Shown here: one piece after another, positions 45,670 to 57,692 of the stretch
Layout of the letters: the number at the start of each line of letters is the position of its first letter
How positions within the stretch are numbered: position 1 is the first letter of the stretch
NCBI GenBank assembly: GCA_947034885.2
Contig: OX344756.2
Span: 8,639,598 to 8,703,597 of the forward strand
Length of the DNA: 64,000 nt
DNA from: Thuidium tamariscinum
Taxonomy: Eukaryota; Streptophyta; Bryopsida; Hypnales; Thuidiaceae
Direction: 5' to 3'
Notes under the pieces: generated by a model
Databases searched by the model: none
Told to the model about the DNA's origin: nothing
The model's input: only the letters and a program-made list of their open reading frames with translations
Program-made: the position numbers and the translations under genes

Positions 45670-48293
45670 GTGTAATGCAAACAGAGTGACCAAGCCATGC
45701 TAATTGTCCTGTACATTTCAAAATAGGGACATTTTTTTTCCCCATAAAACAAATGGACAATTTCCATCGAAAGATAAATATAATAATTGATAAATGTTTG
45801 TGGTTGAAAATAGCACATTTCTGCATTTTTTTATAAATATTTATTATATCACAAATTACAATATCAGTTGTCCAAATCATGGATATTCTTTGGTATATTC
45901 TTAATATTGGGTAGCATTTCCTAAATTTTGTATTATTTCGGTTTCTTTTTAAGTCCTATGGAAATGGCAATGATAAATCTTTGCCATTTGAGTAATAAAG
46001 TGGGTGATGTAATTGTAAATTGAATTACACTAATAATAATTTGATATTAGAGTTAATTGCAAAGGAAACCTTAGTTTGAAACATGGGTGTCAGATGGAGG
46101 TTTAAATAAGAATATTAGAAAAGAAACATGACAGTAAACTCTTTTGGACCTCAATTTTGTTGTTTTGAGAGGTTTTGTCTTGTATTTTTTCCAAACTCTG
46201 ACTCTTGGTCTCCCATAGCACATGTACACTTTACAATTAAGTCTATTATATATGATATTGCAATAGGTGTGGTAATCATTGGACAATACTAATTATTGGA
46301 CAAGACACCCAACAATTTTAGCAATGAAATAAATGTTTTGAAACCCTTATTTACTTTGGTGTTGAATTCTAGACTCACCATTACCAAGTCAAAGTGTCTA
46401 TTTGGGACATTGTCTTACATAAGGATGAAAAGAATTTAGGAATCATCTAGAATTGTCAAATCAATGTTGTGTGAATGATAAAAGGGTTACAATTTGTTGA
46501 ACTCAGTTTTTTAATAGTTCTTGTCAAACTCAATATTCATCTCAAAGGCTTTCAAAATTAAGTCTAAGAGTCATGTCCCATAAACTTCCAAAAATGATTT
46601 CTATCTTTCATAAATATATGATAGGATTTTTATTTCTATTGGTACATTTTGCTATCTTCTTTAAAACTTCTAACTAATTTTTTTCAACTCCAAACGATAT
46701 AGAAGCAACAATGTTTGGAGAATTTAGGACCAATGATTAAATTTGGCATCCATTTCCATATTTGAACTTCTAAAATTTTTCTTTAAATTGAACTAAAAGA
46801 CATCACTTTGACATATTGTATCATTTTTTGTAATTCCACAAATTTAAACTAGACATGCTAGAGATAACATAGGTAAAGGAAACACAACAATATCACTTAT
46901 GGATTCAAAGATTATAATATTTGATCATGAACATGTTAAAACTTTGAAAGTGATTTGAAGTTCTTCAATCTTCTTTTCACATGTCAAATCTTTAAAATTG
47001 GTTACCAAAAAAATATGAGGTTAAAGAGTTTAACATGCATAATCCCAATCAATGTATGGCTTCTCAAAATCTATTCTAATTTTTTTTAAAATGAATTCAA
47101 ATGTGATTTTTTCTCCAAAGTCTATTGTAATTGAGGTTCATTTCCAAAAGCCCTCAACAATGACAATGAACACCTTTGCTTAAAATCTTAAATAAAAAGA
47201 TGATGATCATTGATTTTCTATATTAGATTTTGGATGTTAAAACAAACTTCAAAAAGAGTTTAAAAAAATAGAAATACAAAAAATAGAAACTTAGTTAAAT
47301 TTTATTTAACTTCAAAATATTGTTAACACCAAAATTTGGTGTGTTAGGCCTTATAGGAGTTAACTCCCCTAAATGAAGATGACTGTGTAGTAAGGGGCAA
47401 AATATATGAGTTATCGATAGTTTGAAGGAAGTTCAAAGCTTATTGGCTAAAAGGTCAATAACTTAGTGCCTATTTTGCAATGGATATTGACTTGTTACAA
47501 AAAATGTTAATGCCTAGACATTGCCATTATTGAAAGTTTGAGTGTATTATAGTGATATATTCTTAGTATAAATTATATTTTTGTACAATTTTAGAACTCA
47601 AAATTTTTTGTGCTAATATGTCAATGAAGTAATAATTATGGTTGTGTTTAGTTAGTAACTTATTGACTTTTCTATACAAGTCCATAATAACTTTAAAAAC
47701 AATGAATCTTTATAAAATGACTACTTGTATACATTAAGGGCTTTTTGTGAAGATTGGAAAATGTAATATAAATATATTGAATTTGGACTCTATTTAATCA
47801 ATAAAATAAAATTTTCTCCAATATTTAATCTCTCTTCTTGGTCATTCTCATAACCCAAACCTAAAGATTTCTTCTACCTTCTATTCTAATGTATTGTACA
47901 CCTCTACATCCATCCCAAACATTTGATATGCACAAACATATTGTACATATATCATATCATTCAAAGATGTAACAGAAAGAAATTAGACATTTTGACTTTT
48001 CACAAGAAGTTTATTTTATATAGAAACATCATTCAAATAATAACAAGTCTATATATGGTCTATTCTAAGTAAAACTACATACAATCATAGAAGCCTTCTT
48101 GTATGACATGTCCAAATTTCACTTTATAATTCCAATTTCTCAATTTATGAGAATGATTAATATGGTGGCCTACTACTTTGGGGAGTCATTGTAATTAAAG
48201 ATTCCCTCCCAAATCATCTATTGTAGGACCAATGAAATTGCATTGATTTTTTCAAACCTCAAAATCCATTCAACCTCTTAAAATAAAATGAAA
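45670..48293. other. AT-rich spacer with one dispersed repeat copy
   Basis: No gene seen. 46060-46240 (plus) is the inverted relative of 30633-30810. The remainder is low-complexity AT-rich DNA. Confidence 0.5.
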
Positions 48294-48660
48294 TCCTATA
48301 TTGTGATCTATCAACCATACACGATTAACTAAATTACTTGGGAGTCTTACACTTAAGATTTTACCATGGCCCAAACATGAAAACCTATAGCCCCATAGCC
48401 CTACCCCACCACCCCACCAACCTTTGATTGGGTAAGAACCAAGCTAATAAAAAAATACTTTGATTTCAACATCTCATAATAAAATAGATTCCTATGTTGT
48501 GATCTTTCAACCATACATGATTAACTAAGTTACTTGAGAGTCTTACACTTAAGATTTTACCATGGCCCAAACATGAAAACCCCTAGCCCCCTAGCCCCCT
48601 ACCCCACCAACCTTTGATTGGGTAGTAACCCCAGCTAATAAAAAAATACTATTTTAATAT
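48294..48660 (+). repeat. Two-copy tandem repeat, period about 196 bases
   Basis: Both copies contain TCCTAT.TTGTGATCT.TCA, ACCATAC..GATTAACTAA, GAGTCTTACACTTAAGATTT, ACCATGGCCCAAACATGAAA, CCCACCAACCTTTGATTGGG and AGCTAATAAAAAAATACT, with only a few differences. This is a recent local duplication, non-coding. Confidence 0.8.
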
Positions 48661-49275
48661 AAAGAATATAAACGGAAATGGTGGTGGTTGGAGATGACTG
48701 GGGCCGGAGCAGGAATCTGAGAGCAGAACTGACTGAATGGGTTTCATGGGAAGGGGAAGAAAAATAGTTAGTTGGTGCCCAGCCCCCTCATGCCACTCAT
48801 CAACCACCTCAGTCATTCCAAGCAACCAATTCCAATTAGACTGGCCTCGTAAATAGTGCGACTCCGTCGAAAGCGGACCAATACGGGCACTGGGTAAGCG
48901 GGAACGAACGCCCTGATAGGCTGATGGAAACGTTTTTAAATACGAGGAAGGGGGGGTCGCGTCAGGGGGTTTGCCGGGAAGCCGAGTAGGCGAAGAGTTC
49001 CATCCAAGGGAACGAGGTTGGCAACGCTAAGGGAGTCGCGAACTGCGAGTTGTCCTCGTCGCCGCGGAGCGTGCTCATCGCTGGTGCTTCCGTTGTCGCT
49101 GCTGCACTGCAACTCCGGACGAGACTGTGCTCGTGAGCGCCGGGTCTGCGGGCGATGCTTTTGCGACGAGCGTGGCTGTGGCGATGGTGGTGCAGCGCGG
49201 GTGCAGGATGAAGGAGTCGGACTGACGCGGGCCTTGGCGGAGGGAGGGTGAGGGTTTACGCAGGGTTGAGGTTCT
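48661..49275 (+). promoter_or_regulatory. Promoter and GC-rich 5' leader of the ATAD2-like gene
   Basis: Composition turns sharply from AT-rich to GC-rich near 48.9 kb. TTTTTAAATACGAGG at about 48932-48946 could serve as a TATA-like element. Long frames on both strands here reflect GC-rich leader sequence and lack domains. An in-frame TGA at 49267-49269 precedes the start codon. Confidence 0.45.
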
Positions 49276-52200
49276 ATGAAGGCAACGCGTGGCCATGGGC
49301 CGGCTGCGCGGCTCCCCGTCCCACACCATCGCTTCCTGCGCAATGCTGCCAAGCGCAAGAGCCACCAGCGGTCCTCGGCCAACATGCGGATAGCCAATGC
49401 TCTGCGCCAGAGTGCGGGCCTTAGTAGTCGGAGCGCGAAGAGGAGCATCGGAAGAAGCAGCAGCAAGAGCAAGAGACTCGACAATCCACGACCGCAATCG
49501 GCTTCTCCTCCACCGGTAAACGGGCTGCGCTGTGGTCTGGATATTTGGAGTATTTTTTAATTCTAGAATTTTTTGTACTGCCGGTGTTGAATGAATTTTG
49601 ATCTCCCGTGTGGCGGTTGGCGTGCTCGTTGTGTCTCCCCTGCGTGTCTGGTGACTCTGTGAGCATCGTGTGATTTTGTGTTCGAGAGCTCGCTCAATTC
49701 TGTGAATTTAGGGCTTAACGGGGGATTCGTGAGGTTCGGTGTTTCTCATCGATTGTGTGTGTATTGTGACTGCGATTGATCGCGTGGCAGGCGGAGGAGA
49801 CCGAAGGTGATCCCTCGATGCCATCCGATAACGTTCCCAATCAGGTCCGCAGCTTGACCCGAAATTTTCGATTGCGGGTTTACTGGTTCGTTTGGTCTCC
49901 CGGTGTCGCTGTGACGAGCTCTGAATGGCGGTCTCATGTCACGCTTTCCAGCCGGGAGCATGTGCCGTGCCGAGCACGGGGATCCTGCTCTCGATGCACG
50001 TGTTATATGTTTGCAAGCAGAGTGGAGCCCTGGCTTTGGAGTTGATTGATTTGAGATTAGAAGTCCGTTTGTGCGTCACACTCTTGAGGACAGCTTGGGT
50101 GGGGCTGTGGAACTTTCTTTGTCTTTGTGCTTCCCTTCCCCCTGGTCGGGCGATTTTGTTGTCCAGGGCTTCGTGAGGGCTCATCCGAATGAATTGTATA
50201 TTTGTTAGGGTAGTGAGTGGCGCTCCTTGTTCGGTTCCACCGTGAAGCAGTGCTTGCGCGGCGTGATTGGTTCGAGCCTATGCGTGAGTCGGATCTGAGA
50301 TTGAGTGTGTGTGGCAGCATGGTGCTGATCCTGGCAACCTGCGACGCTCGACGAGGAAGAGGCGCGTGCTGGTCCATGTGGACTACGAATCTGACAACAG
50401 CGAGCATGAGGTTTACCGAAGTCAGTCCACTCGGGTACGTATTTCCGGAATCACTTGTACTTGGCCCCTCGGTGTTTAGGATATCGAAGTGCTAAGGTTT
50501 TGGAAACTTTGGCTCGGAATTAATTCTTGCTTCGAGTCTCAATGTTTGAGCTGTCCATGGCTACGCGTTTTCTGTTCTTTCGCCCTGGACATTGACTCCA
50601 GGTATGCGGAAGGCAGCGAGTTGAGTTACGCCAATGAGACTGGTGGTGCTTTGATGTGGTTGGTGAACAGGTTTCGAAGCACAGATATACTTCTCACAGT
50701 GCCAAAGCAGAGCCCAGCCCGGAGGAAGAGGGTAGCCCGGAGCCCGCAGAGACAAAAAACACGGATGCTGCTGCGGCACCGAGGAGAGAGGGATTGAGGC
50801 CGCGGCAGGGAATTAGGCCCCCGAGGCTAGAGCTTTCTTCCCAGGATTACGAAGATGACGATCAGAACTCATCGGACAGGGAAATGGGGATGAAAGGTAA
50901 ACCAGATTCAGTCACCACGAAACACTGCATGCCCAGGTCTCTTGTTATTTTTTGGGAATGCTCCTCTGCTGAAATGGAACTTGAGACTGCAACTTTCAGA
51001 TTCATAGTGTGAACGATATTTGCCGAAGAACGTAGACTAATGCAACGGACTAGGTCTTTATATATGTTAGTCGATGTTTCTGAAAAATATTGAATTCCTG
51101 GTGTGCTGAAAGCCACCCAGTCCGGAGTTTAGCCATGCTCCATTTCTAGGCTCACTCTATTTCTAGGCACCGAGATTATGAGTGAAACTGGCAGTTGAAC
51201 TATTCGTCTTCTGTACAGGGTCCATGCGTTGTGAGAAGTTTGTGGGGTGGCTTGGCAGTTGGGATGGGATCTTAAGGTTTGCAATGCAGCGGTCGGGTCC
51301 TGAGTCCGTTGAACCTCCTGGACGCAACTTCTTGTTCGTGGAACTCCGACATTTAATCCTAAGTTTATGATGCTACAGTTCAGATTACGGGGTTGACACA
51401 AGTGTTGCGTCGGCATATGCAGGTGAAGAGGAGGAGGAGGAGGAGGAAGAGGAAGAGGAAGAAGAGGAGGAAGAGGAAGAGGGAGAGGGAGAGGAGCGGG
51501 ATGGTCGTCGTCGCTATGCCCTGCGAAACCGAACCGGAGTTCAGCGGTTTTCTCCTCGAAAGGAAGAGAGGACGACAGCAAGAGCCCGATCCCCTCGAAA
51601 GATGTTTCACGGAGGTTTGTCCGACCTGGAACTCTAAGCAAGCGTATGAACGGGCGGTAGTGGCATTGGTTATGGTCATGGATCGGTGCTCCGAGTGGGT
51701 GGGCGCATTGGCAGTAGTCTTGAGTTTAAGAATGTATTTTCTACTAAGGATTCTGGGATTGCGATAACTGTGGAGTGCAGATGACTAATTTTGTGATGTC
51801 CTGCTTCCAACTAATGTGGTTTGATCAAACTCAGGAGTGCGCCTTGCTTGGTTTCTGTGACTTGGAATAGTTGGCATTGAACGATGCGCTATGTCCGAGG
51901 TGATCTTTGAGCAGGGCGAGCTTGCAATCGGGCCCCAGGCGGAGGGGCCTGGATGTATTTTTTTCCAGGTTTTGCATATGCATGGGGCCAAAATAGAGTG
52001 TCTATGACTGTGACGAGTCATATGGTCATGATCGGGGACAGCATATCGAAGGTGGTCGTCTAGAAGGCTTTGCTGTTAAGCTTGTGAATGGCAAGAAGTG
52101 GATATATAGATTGAGGCTTTGCGAGGTCTTTCTGACGGTTGGAATTGATGTTTCAGGGAGCGGCACGAAGCGTGGTCGGGAAGGTCGTCGGTCAGGAAGC

Positions 52201-55200
52201 AGGTCATACAAAAGACATCGTTCGACGAGAGCCGACGATTCGGACGACTCTCTGCTTGTGGACGAGCAGGACCAAGGTGCAGCTCCGTGGCTGCGGATGG
52301 GTCGGGGTTCCAGTCATCCGTGGTTACCTCCGGGTCTGGAGGCGCCTGGTATGAGCAATTTGGGTATGGCCGCAAGCGGTTGGGGTCAACCCGGGAGCCA
52401 TTGGGCTTCTAGCACGCCAGGTATTGAGCTGATCTGAACTGTGTTACTTTGTGGTGAGGTTCAGAATGCATTGTAAGATTACGATGACGTGTTTCGCGAT
52501 GGGAACTGTCTTCGTCCGCGAGACCCCTGGACTGCGTGAGCCGGATACGGTGCATTGTTGCTCAGCAGACTTTGAAGTGGAGAGCAGCCATTTTCCGTTT
52601 CCTAGATTTCACGTGTTCGTGTTCGTGATTTTCTGGTTCCTTCGTTTGCTTGAATTTTTTTTTGGTTGCCGTCAGTTGTCATTGCTAACGAGCACAATGC
52701 GTATTTGTGGCGATGATCGTGGGAGAAGGTGGTGCGCAAACAGCCGGTCCGAGCTCGAAAGGAGGTGCTGATATTCAGCCCGTGCAGGTGGATGACACGG
52801 TCGGCTTCGATCAGATCGGGGGTTTGGCCCACTACATCGATCAGCTGAAGGAGATGGTGTTCTTTCCGCTGCTGTATCCGGATTTCTTTGCCAAGTATTA
52901 TATCACCCCGCCTCGAGGGGTTCTCCTTTCCGGTCCTCCGGGCACGGGCAAGACCCTGATTGCTCGCGCCATGGCCAGTGCAGCATCGAGGGCGGGCCAG
53001 AAAGTGAACTTCTACATGCGGAAGGGAGCGGACGTGCTTTCCAAGTAATTTGCTTGCCGCGGTCTCATGTTTCGGTGTGTGGATGTTTTTTGTCGGAGTG
53101 CGCAGGTGGTAGAGAACGTTGGTGTGCATTTGTGTACGGGTGTTTGATCGTCGTGATTTTCATTTTGTTGTTTGCAGGTGGGTGGGAGAGGCGGAGAGGC
53201 AGCTTCGTATGCTTTTCGAGGAAGCGCAGCGATGCCAGCCTTCGATCATTTTTTTCGACGAAATCGATGGTTTGGCTCCTGTGCGTTCCAGCAAGCAGGA
53301 GCAAATCCACAATTCGATCGTGTCGACTCTTCTGGCGCTGATGGATGGTCTGGATTCCCGCGGCCAAGTGGTGGTGATCGGTGCCACGAACAGGATCGAC
53401 GCCATCGATGGAGCCCTGCGTCGACCTGGTCGTTTCGACCGAGAGCTGATATTGAACCACCCCACATTCGAGGCGCGAATGGAGATCCTGGACATCCACA
53501 CTCGGAAATGGCAGAAGCCTCCGTCTGAGGAGTTGCGTCGCGAGCTTGCAGCGTCGTGTGTGGGTTACTGTGGAGCCGACTTGAAGGCTCTTTGTACGGA
53601 GGCGGCTATTCGAGCTTTCCGGAGAAAGTTTCCTCAGGTTTACAGGTTAGTACCGTGTAGAGGACAAAGCTTTGGTGGGTGATTTGCAGGCGATGCGTCA
53701 GTTGCACATGATCTCTATTGTTAGGTGTTGCCAGTTTGCACCGTTTGGTTTTCGTGAATGTCAGTTGGCAGGGTCTTTGGAGGTGTTTGACTATGGTGGA
53801 GGCGTGAGGGTAGGTCTTTTTGCGGCTTTTGAGGTTGGTTATATCGTGGAGATGTGATTGTTTGAGTCTAATGAGGGTTGAAGCATGCCGACTTGAATGG
53901 GGCGATGATATGTTCAGGAGCGACGATCAGTTCGTGATTGATGTGGAGTCTGTGGATGTGGAGAGACGGCACTTTTTGGAAGCAGTATCTGCCATTACAC
54001 CCGCATCTCATCGCGGGGCCGTGACTTATGCGAGGCCTTTCTCCTCTGTGATCGCTCCGTGCCTGGAAGGGCATCTTCAAGCGATCATGACGAAACTTTC
54101 TGACATCTTTCCAGTGACGAACCGAGATATTTCCAGCAGTGCCCAGTCCGACAGTGAGGAGGACGAAAGTCCGGAGCAGCTGGCTCGTCTGTTTGGGTTG
54201 GGATCCGGTGCCCCTTTGGTGTACAGACCCAAGTTCCTTCTGTATGGGTGGGAAGGGGCTGGCTTGGTACGTTCTCTGACTGGTCTCAGTTCGTTGAGGA
54301 CCTGCTTGGTATGGTTGGTCACTATGAGTTATTTAATGTGCTGCTCCTGAGACTGATTGTGTGCTATGACACTTCCATTTTTCTCTAGTTCTGTATGATC
54401 TTGAGTTGTTTGTCAGCTTGTAGCTTGAGGATTCTGATAATCGTCGTATGGAGGGATTCGGCTTATTCCAATGAGGTTTTGAATATAGGAATTGAGAGCA
54501 TGATTTATTGTGGGAGCTCTACACTGAAGACACTGAGATTGTTTGCGGGGTACAGGACCACGTTGGACCAGCTGTGCTGCACGAGTTGGAGCGGTTCCCG
54601 GTTCATTCGTTAGGTCTGCCGTCACTTCTGTCGGACCCTAGCGCGAAGAGCCCCGAAGAAGCATTGGTTCATATCTTTGGAGAGGCCCGTAGAAACACAC
54701 CTTCGATACTTTATTTGCCTCAGCTTCATCTTTGGTGGGACACGGTACGTGTTGTGTTTTTACTTTCCGTTTTAATGGTGATGTTAGTCATCGTTGTTGG
54801 TTTTTGACAATTGTTGCATTTATATGGATGCATCGGAGGTGGAGTGTTTGGAGGTTGTATTTACCATTGCTTGATAGAGTTGGTTTTGGCGCACAGTGTT
54901 GATTGTTTAGACTCCGCAGTGTTGATTGCTTATTTGTTTTTTGGGGTTTTTTTTTCCCGGTGGCTTTTGTTGACATTTCTTCCTGGAATTGGGCAGGCTC
55001 ATGAGCAGCTGCGAGCTGTACTGAAGATGCTGTTGGGTGACCTGCCTTCCGACCTTCCCGTTCTGTTTCTTGGAACTGCTTGTGTGAGTGCCAAGGACCT
55101 GGATGAGGACATACTTTCGTTATTTGGCCACAACTGGTGAGTATACGAGAACGTCGATTCATCTGGTGTCTTCAGACAAGAGTCATTATCCTGTCGTCCT

Positions 55201-57692
55201 AGTTATTCTGATGCAATGGACATGGCTAGCGTCGAATGCTTTGGGATGTTCTTTAAGCGAGCGGCGGATTGTGCTTAGTTGTGCACTGGTTGTTCACCCT
55301 CGCTTAATCCCGCTTGACGATTCTGCAAATTTGAGAACTGTCCTATTAACGGGTTTTTTTGGGGGGGTTGACGCAGTTACGAAGTGCGGTTACCGAGTAC
55401 AGAAGTGCGATCGAAATTCTTTTCGCAGCTGGTGGATGCGGCAGTTTCTGTTCCCCGGAGGCGGGCCGTGAGTCGGAATAAGCAGAAGGAGGTTCTTCCT
55501 GAGCTTCCGAAGGCACCTAAGGTGGTGAAAGGACCCAGCGAGGCTGAATTACGAGAGCGGGCGGAAGTAGAGGAGAACCAGCTGAGACGCTTGCGGATGT
55601 GCTTCCGCGATATCTGCAATAGGTGGAGTTCACATTTCTGTATTCTTGTAGATCCCTGTGCCTAGTGGTGTTAGTGGTAGGAAAGTTCAGTTGCATTGAG
55701 AGAAGTCTCCTTTCACAGCACTACTCTTTCATTATCATTTGGTTCCGCTCACTACATACTTTTAAAGTCTGCTTATTTCTTGGATGTTTGTGTTTGTAGT
55801 CTTCTGACGGTTTGGGGGTTGCGTTTGTTGTTGGGTGAAATTGTGGACACAGGCTTTTGTGCGAGAGACGGTTCAGCATCTTCCATTATCCCGTTCTGGA
55901 CGACGAGGCTCCCGACTATCGGAATGTAGTGCACAATCCGATGGATGTGGCCACGTTGTTGCAACGAGTGGATAGTGGACATTACTTGACGAAGAAGACT
56001 TTTCTGGCAGACGTGGACTTAATCCCAGCCAATGCCCAGGTAGGTTTTTTTTTTGGTGACAGCATCGTGGAATGACTTGTTGAACATGTTGTTTTGGAAT
56101 TGTGGGGTTTCCTTCCCCGGTGATTTTGGACATGGTGTGACATTGCAAGACACGAAAGAATAGTATTGGCGGTTGATTGAGGTTGTTTTTGTGTTCTGTT
56201 TGTGACTCTCAATGTTGAGGAGGGGTTGTGCTGTTTCGCAGGAGTATAATGGGGATGATTACCAAGGAGGTCGAATTGTCAGCAAAGCTTGTGCGCTGCG
56301 CGACGCGGTATGGATCGTTTGATCTGTTCCCTGTTCGTTGAATGTATTTATTTGCCGTGGAGCGAAATGAAGCCTGTTTCTTTCCTGATTGGCTAGCGTT
56401 GCTCTACTCGCAATTAATAATGTTCTAAATATTCTGTTATGACTGCTACGATGAGATTGTGGAGTCTTGTTCGCGCAATGTGGGTTGGAGATTCGGGCAG
56501 GCTTTCGCAATTCTTTTTGTTGGCTTTGCATGACTTCATTGACCTATTTGTTGATGCGCTTTCGTTTGTTGGCTGTACCGACTGGTTTCTTTGCATTGCG
56601 AAGTAGTGTCATCGTCCAGGGTTGGAGCGATTTCTGAGCTTACGGTGGGAGTGTTTTTGTCGAATAGGTGCTTGGCATGGCATCCACCATAGACCCCGCA
56701 TTAGTGAAGATTTGTGATGAGATAGCTGCGCGCGGAGGACCTCCACGCCTCCCTGGAGTGGTGAGTGGGGTGTTAGTTCCGGTGACTGCTCCTCCAGTTG
56801 TTCGAGCCAGCGCCAGGCTGCGAGGATTTCAACCTGAAGTCGATGCTTCGAAGGCTTCTGAAGGTATCGCTCGGCGAACGCGGAGGAATAGCGAGGGGCT
56901 CCTTCCTGGTATGATGGGTTTGGGTTATGCGTGATGCGGTATATTTGGTCGGACTGCATAGGATTTTGTGGTTTTTGAAGTGATGGGCTAGGTTGAATTT
57001 TGTTTGAAGGGTACCCTTCTGTACGATTTGGCAGTTTATGACTGGTTTTGGAAACTCGGATCTGCGGTAGATTTTTGGAGTTTGTCCTCTGAACCGGCGA
57101 TTCTCAGCTGTGCTCCATATCTGGTTTGATGTCGCTGTTGGAAGTTTATTTGTGGGCGCAAGCGAATACCTTGTTTACTGTGTCTGGGATGACAACAGGT
57201 GAAGGAACAAATGGGAACTGCTCGGATGAGGCCGTTGATCGTGATGCATCAGAGGAGGAACAAATGGAAGGTCCAGAGATGGTTGTTGACAGGCAGGCCT
57301 TACCAGGTCCAGAAGAATGCGACGACATTCGACCCGAGACCATAGACGAGCAGCATGGTAACGGCGACCAAGTGACAGTGGAGAGAAACAGTCATAGAGG
57401 AGAACCTTCCGAAGATCAGCGGATACTATCTCATGAACCCTCGAATGAGCGGGAAGGTGGTCTTGAAGATTCGTTCGACAAGGACGTCGAAGTTTTGAAG
57501 TCCCTGAAGCCAAGAATTGACGCAGTGAAACAGAAGCTTATCCAGCAAACGAGGGGCTTTGGAGTGTTCCGACTGGAGATGCTGCATGCTAACATATGCA
57601 GGCTGCTGCAGAACGTTCGTGGCGATTCCTACACATCCAGGTTGGCTTTGCTGGAGGAGTTCATCGCGGAGGAATCGAACTTGACATGTTAG
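49276..57692 (+). CDS. ATAD2/Yta7-type AAA-ATPase with bromodomain (CDC48-related nuclear protein)
   Basis: Predicted nuclear chromatin ATPase that reads acetylated histones, about 1263 aa. Sixteen exons: 49276-49515, 49791-49844, 50318-50434, 50671-50896, 51423-51614, 52157-52420, 52726-53044, 53178-53645, 53918-54266, 54556-54744, 54997-55136, 55377-55622, 55853-56039, 56242-56307, 56668-56908 and 57199-57692. All join in frame. The N-terminus is basic, then there is a near-pure Glu tract (exon 5) and YALRNR. DDSDDSLLVDE precedes AAA1 with Walker A GPPGTGKT (about 434) and Walker B IIFFDEID (about 495). AAA2 lacks a normal Walker A, as in the family. The bromodomain spans about 922-1045, with its acetyl-lysine Asn in EYNGDD (about residue 1000). 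The closest remembered relative is Arabidopsis At1g05910. Exon 1-3 borders and the exon 7 acceptor are least certain. Confidence 0.92.
51423..51500 (+). repeat. GAG/GAA microsatellite coding poly-glutamate
   Basis: Exon 5 of the ATAD2-like gene opens with a run of GAG and GAA codons broken only by a few GGA codons, giving more than twenty Glu within the first 26 residues. Plant and animal relatives also have an acidic tract here. The purine-only run is prone to length change. Confidence 0.85.

Noticed and set aside
48936-49497. Long GC-rich frames upstream of the ATAD2-like start
   Set aside because: Composition-driven, on both strands, and without domains; best read as leader sequence.
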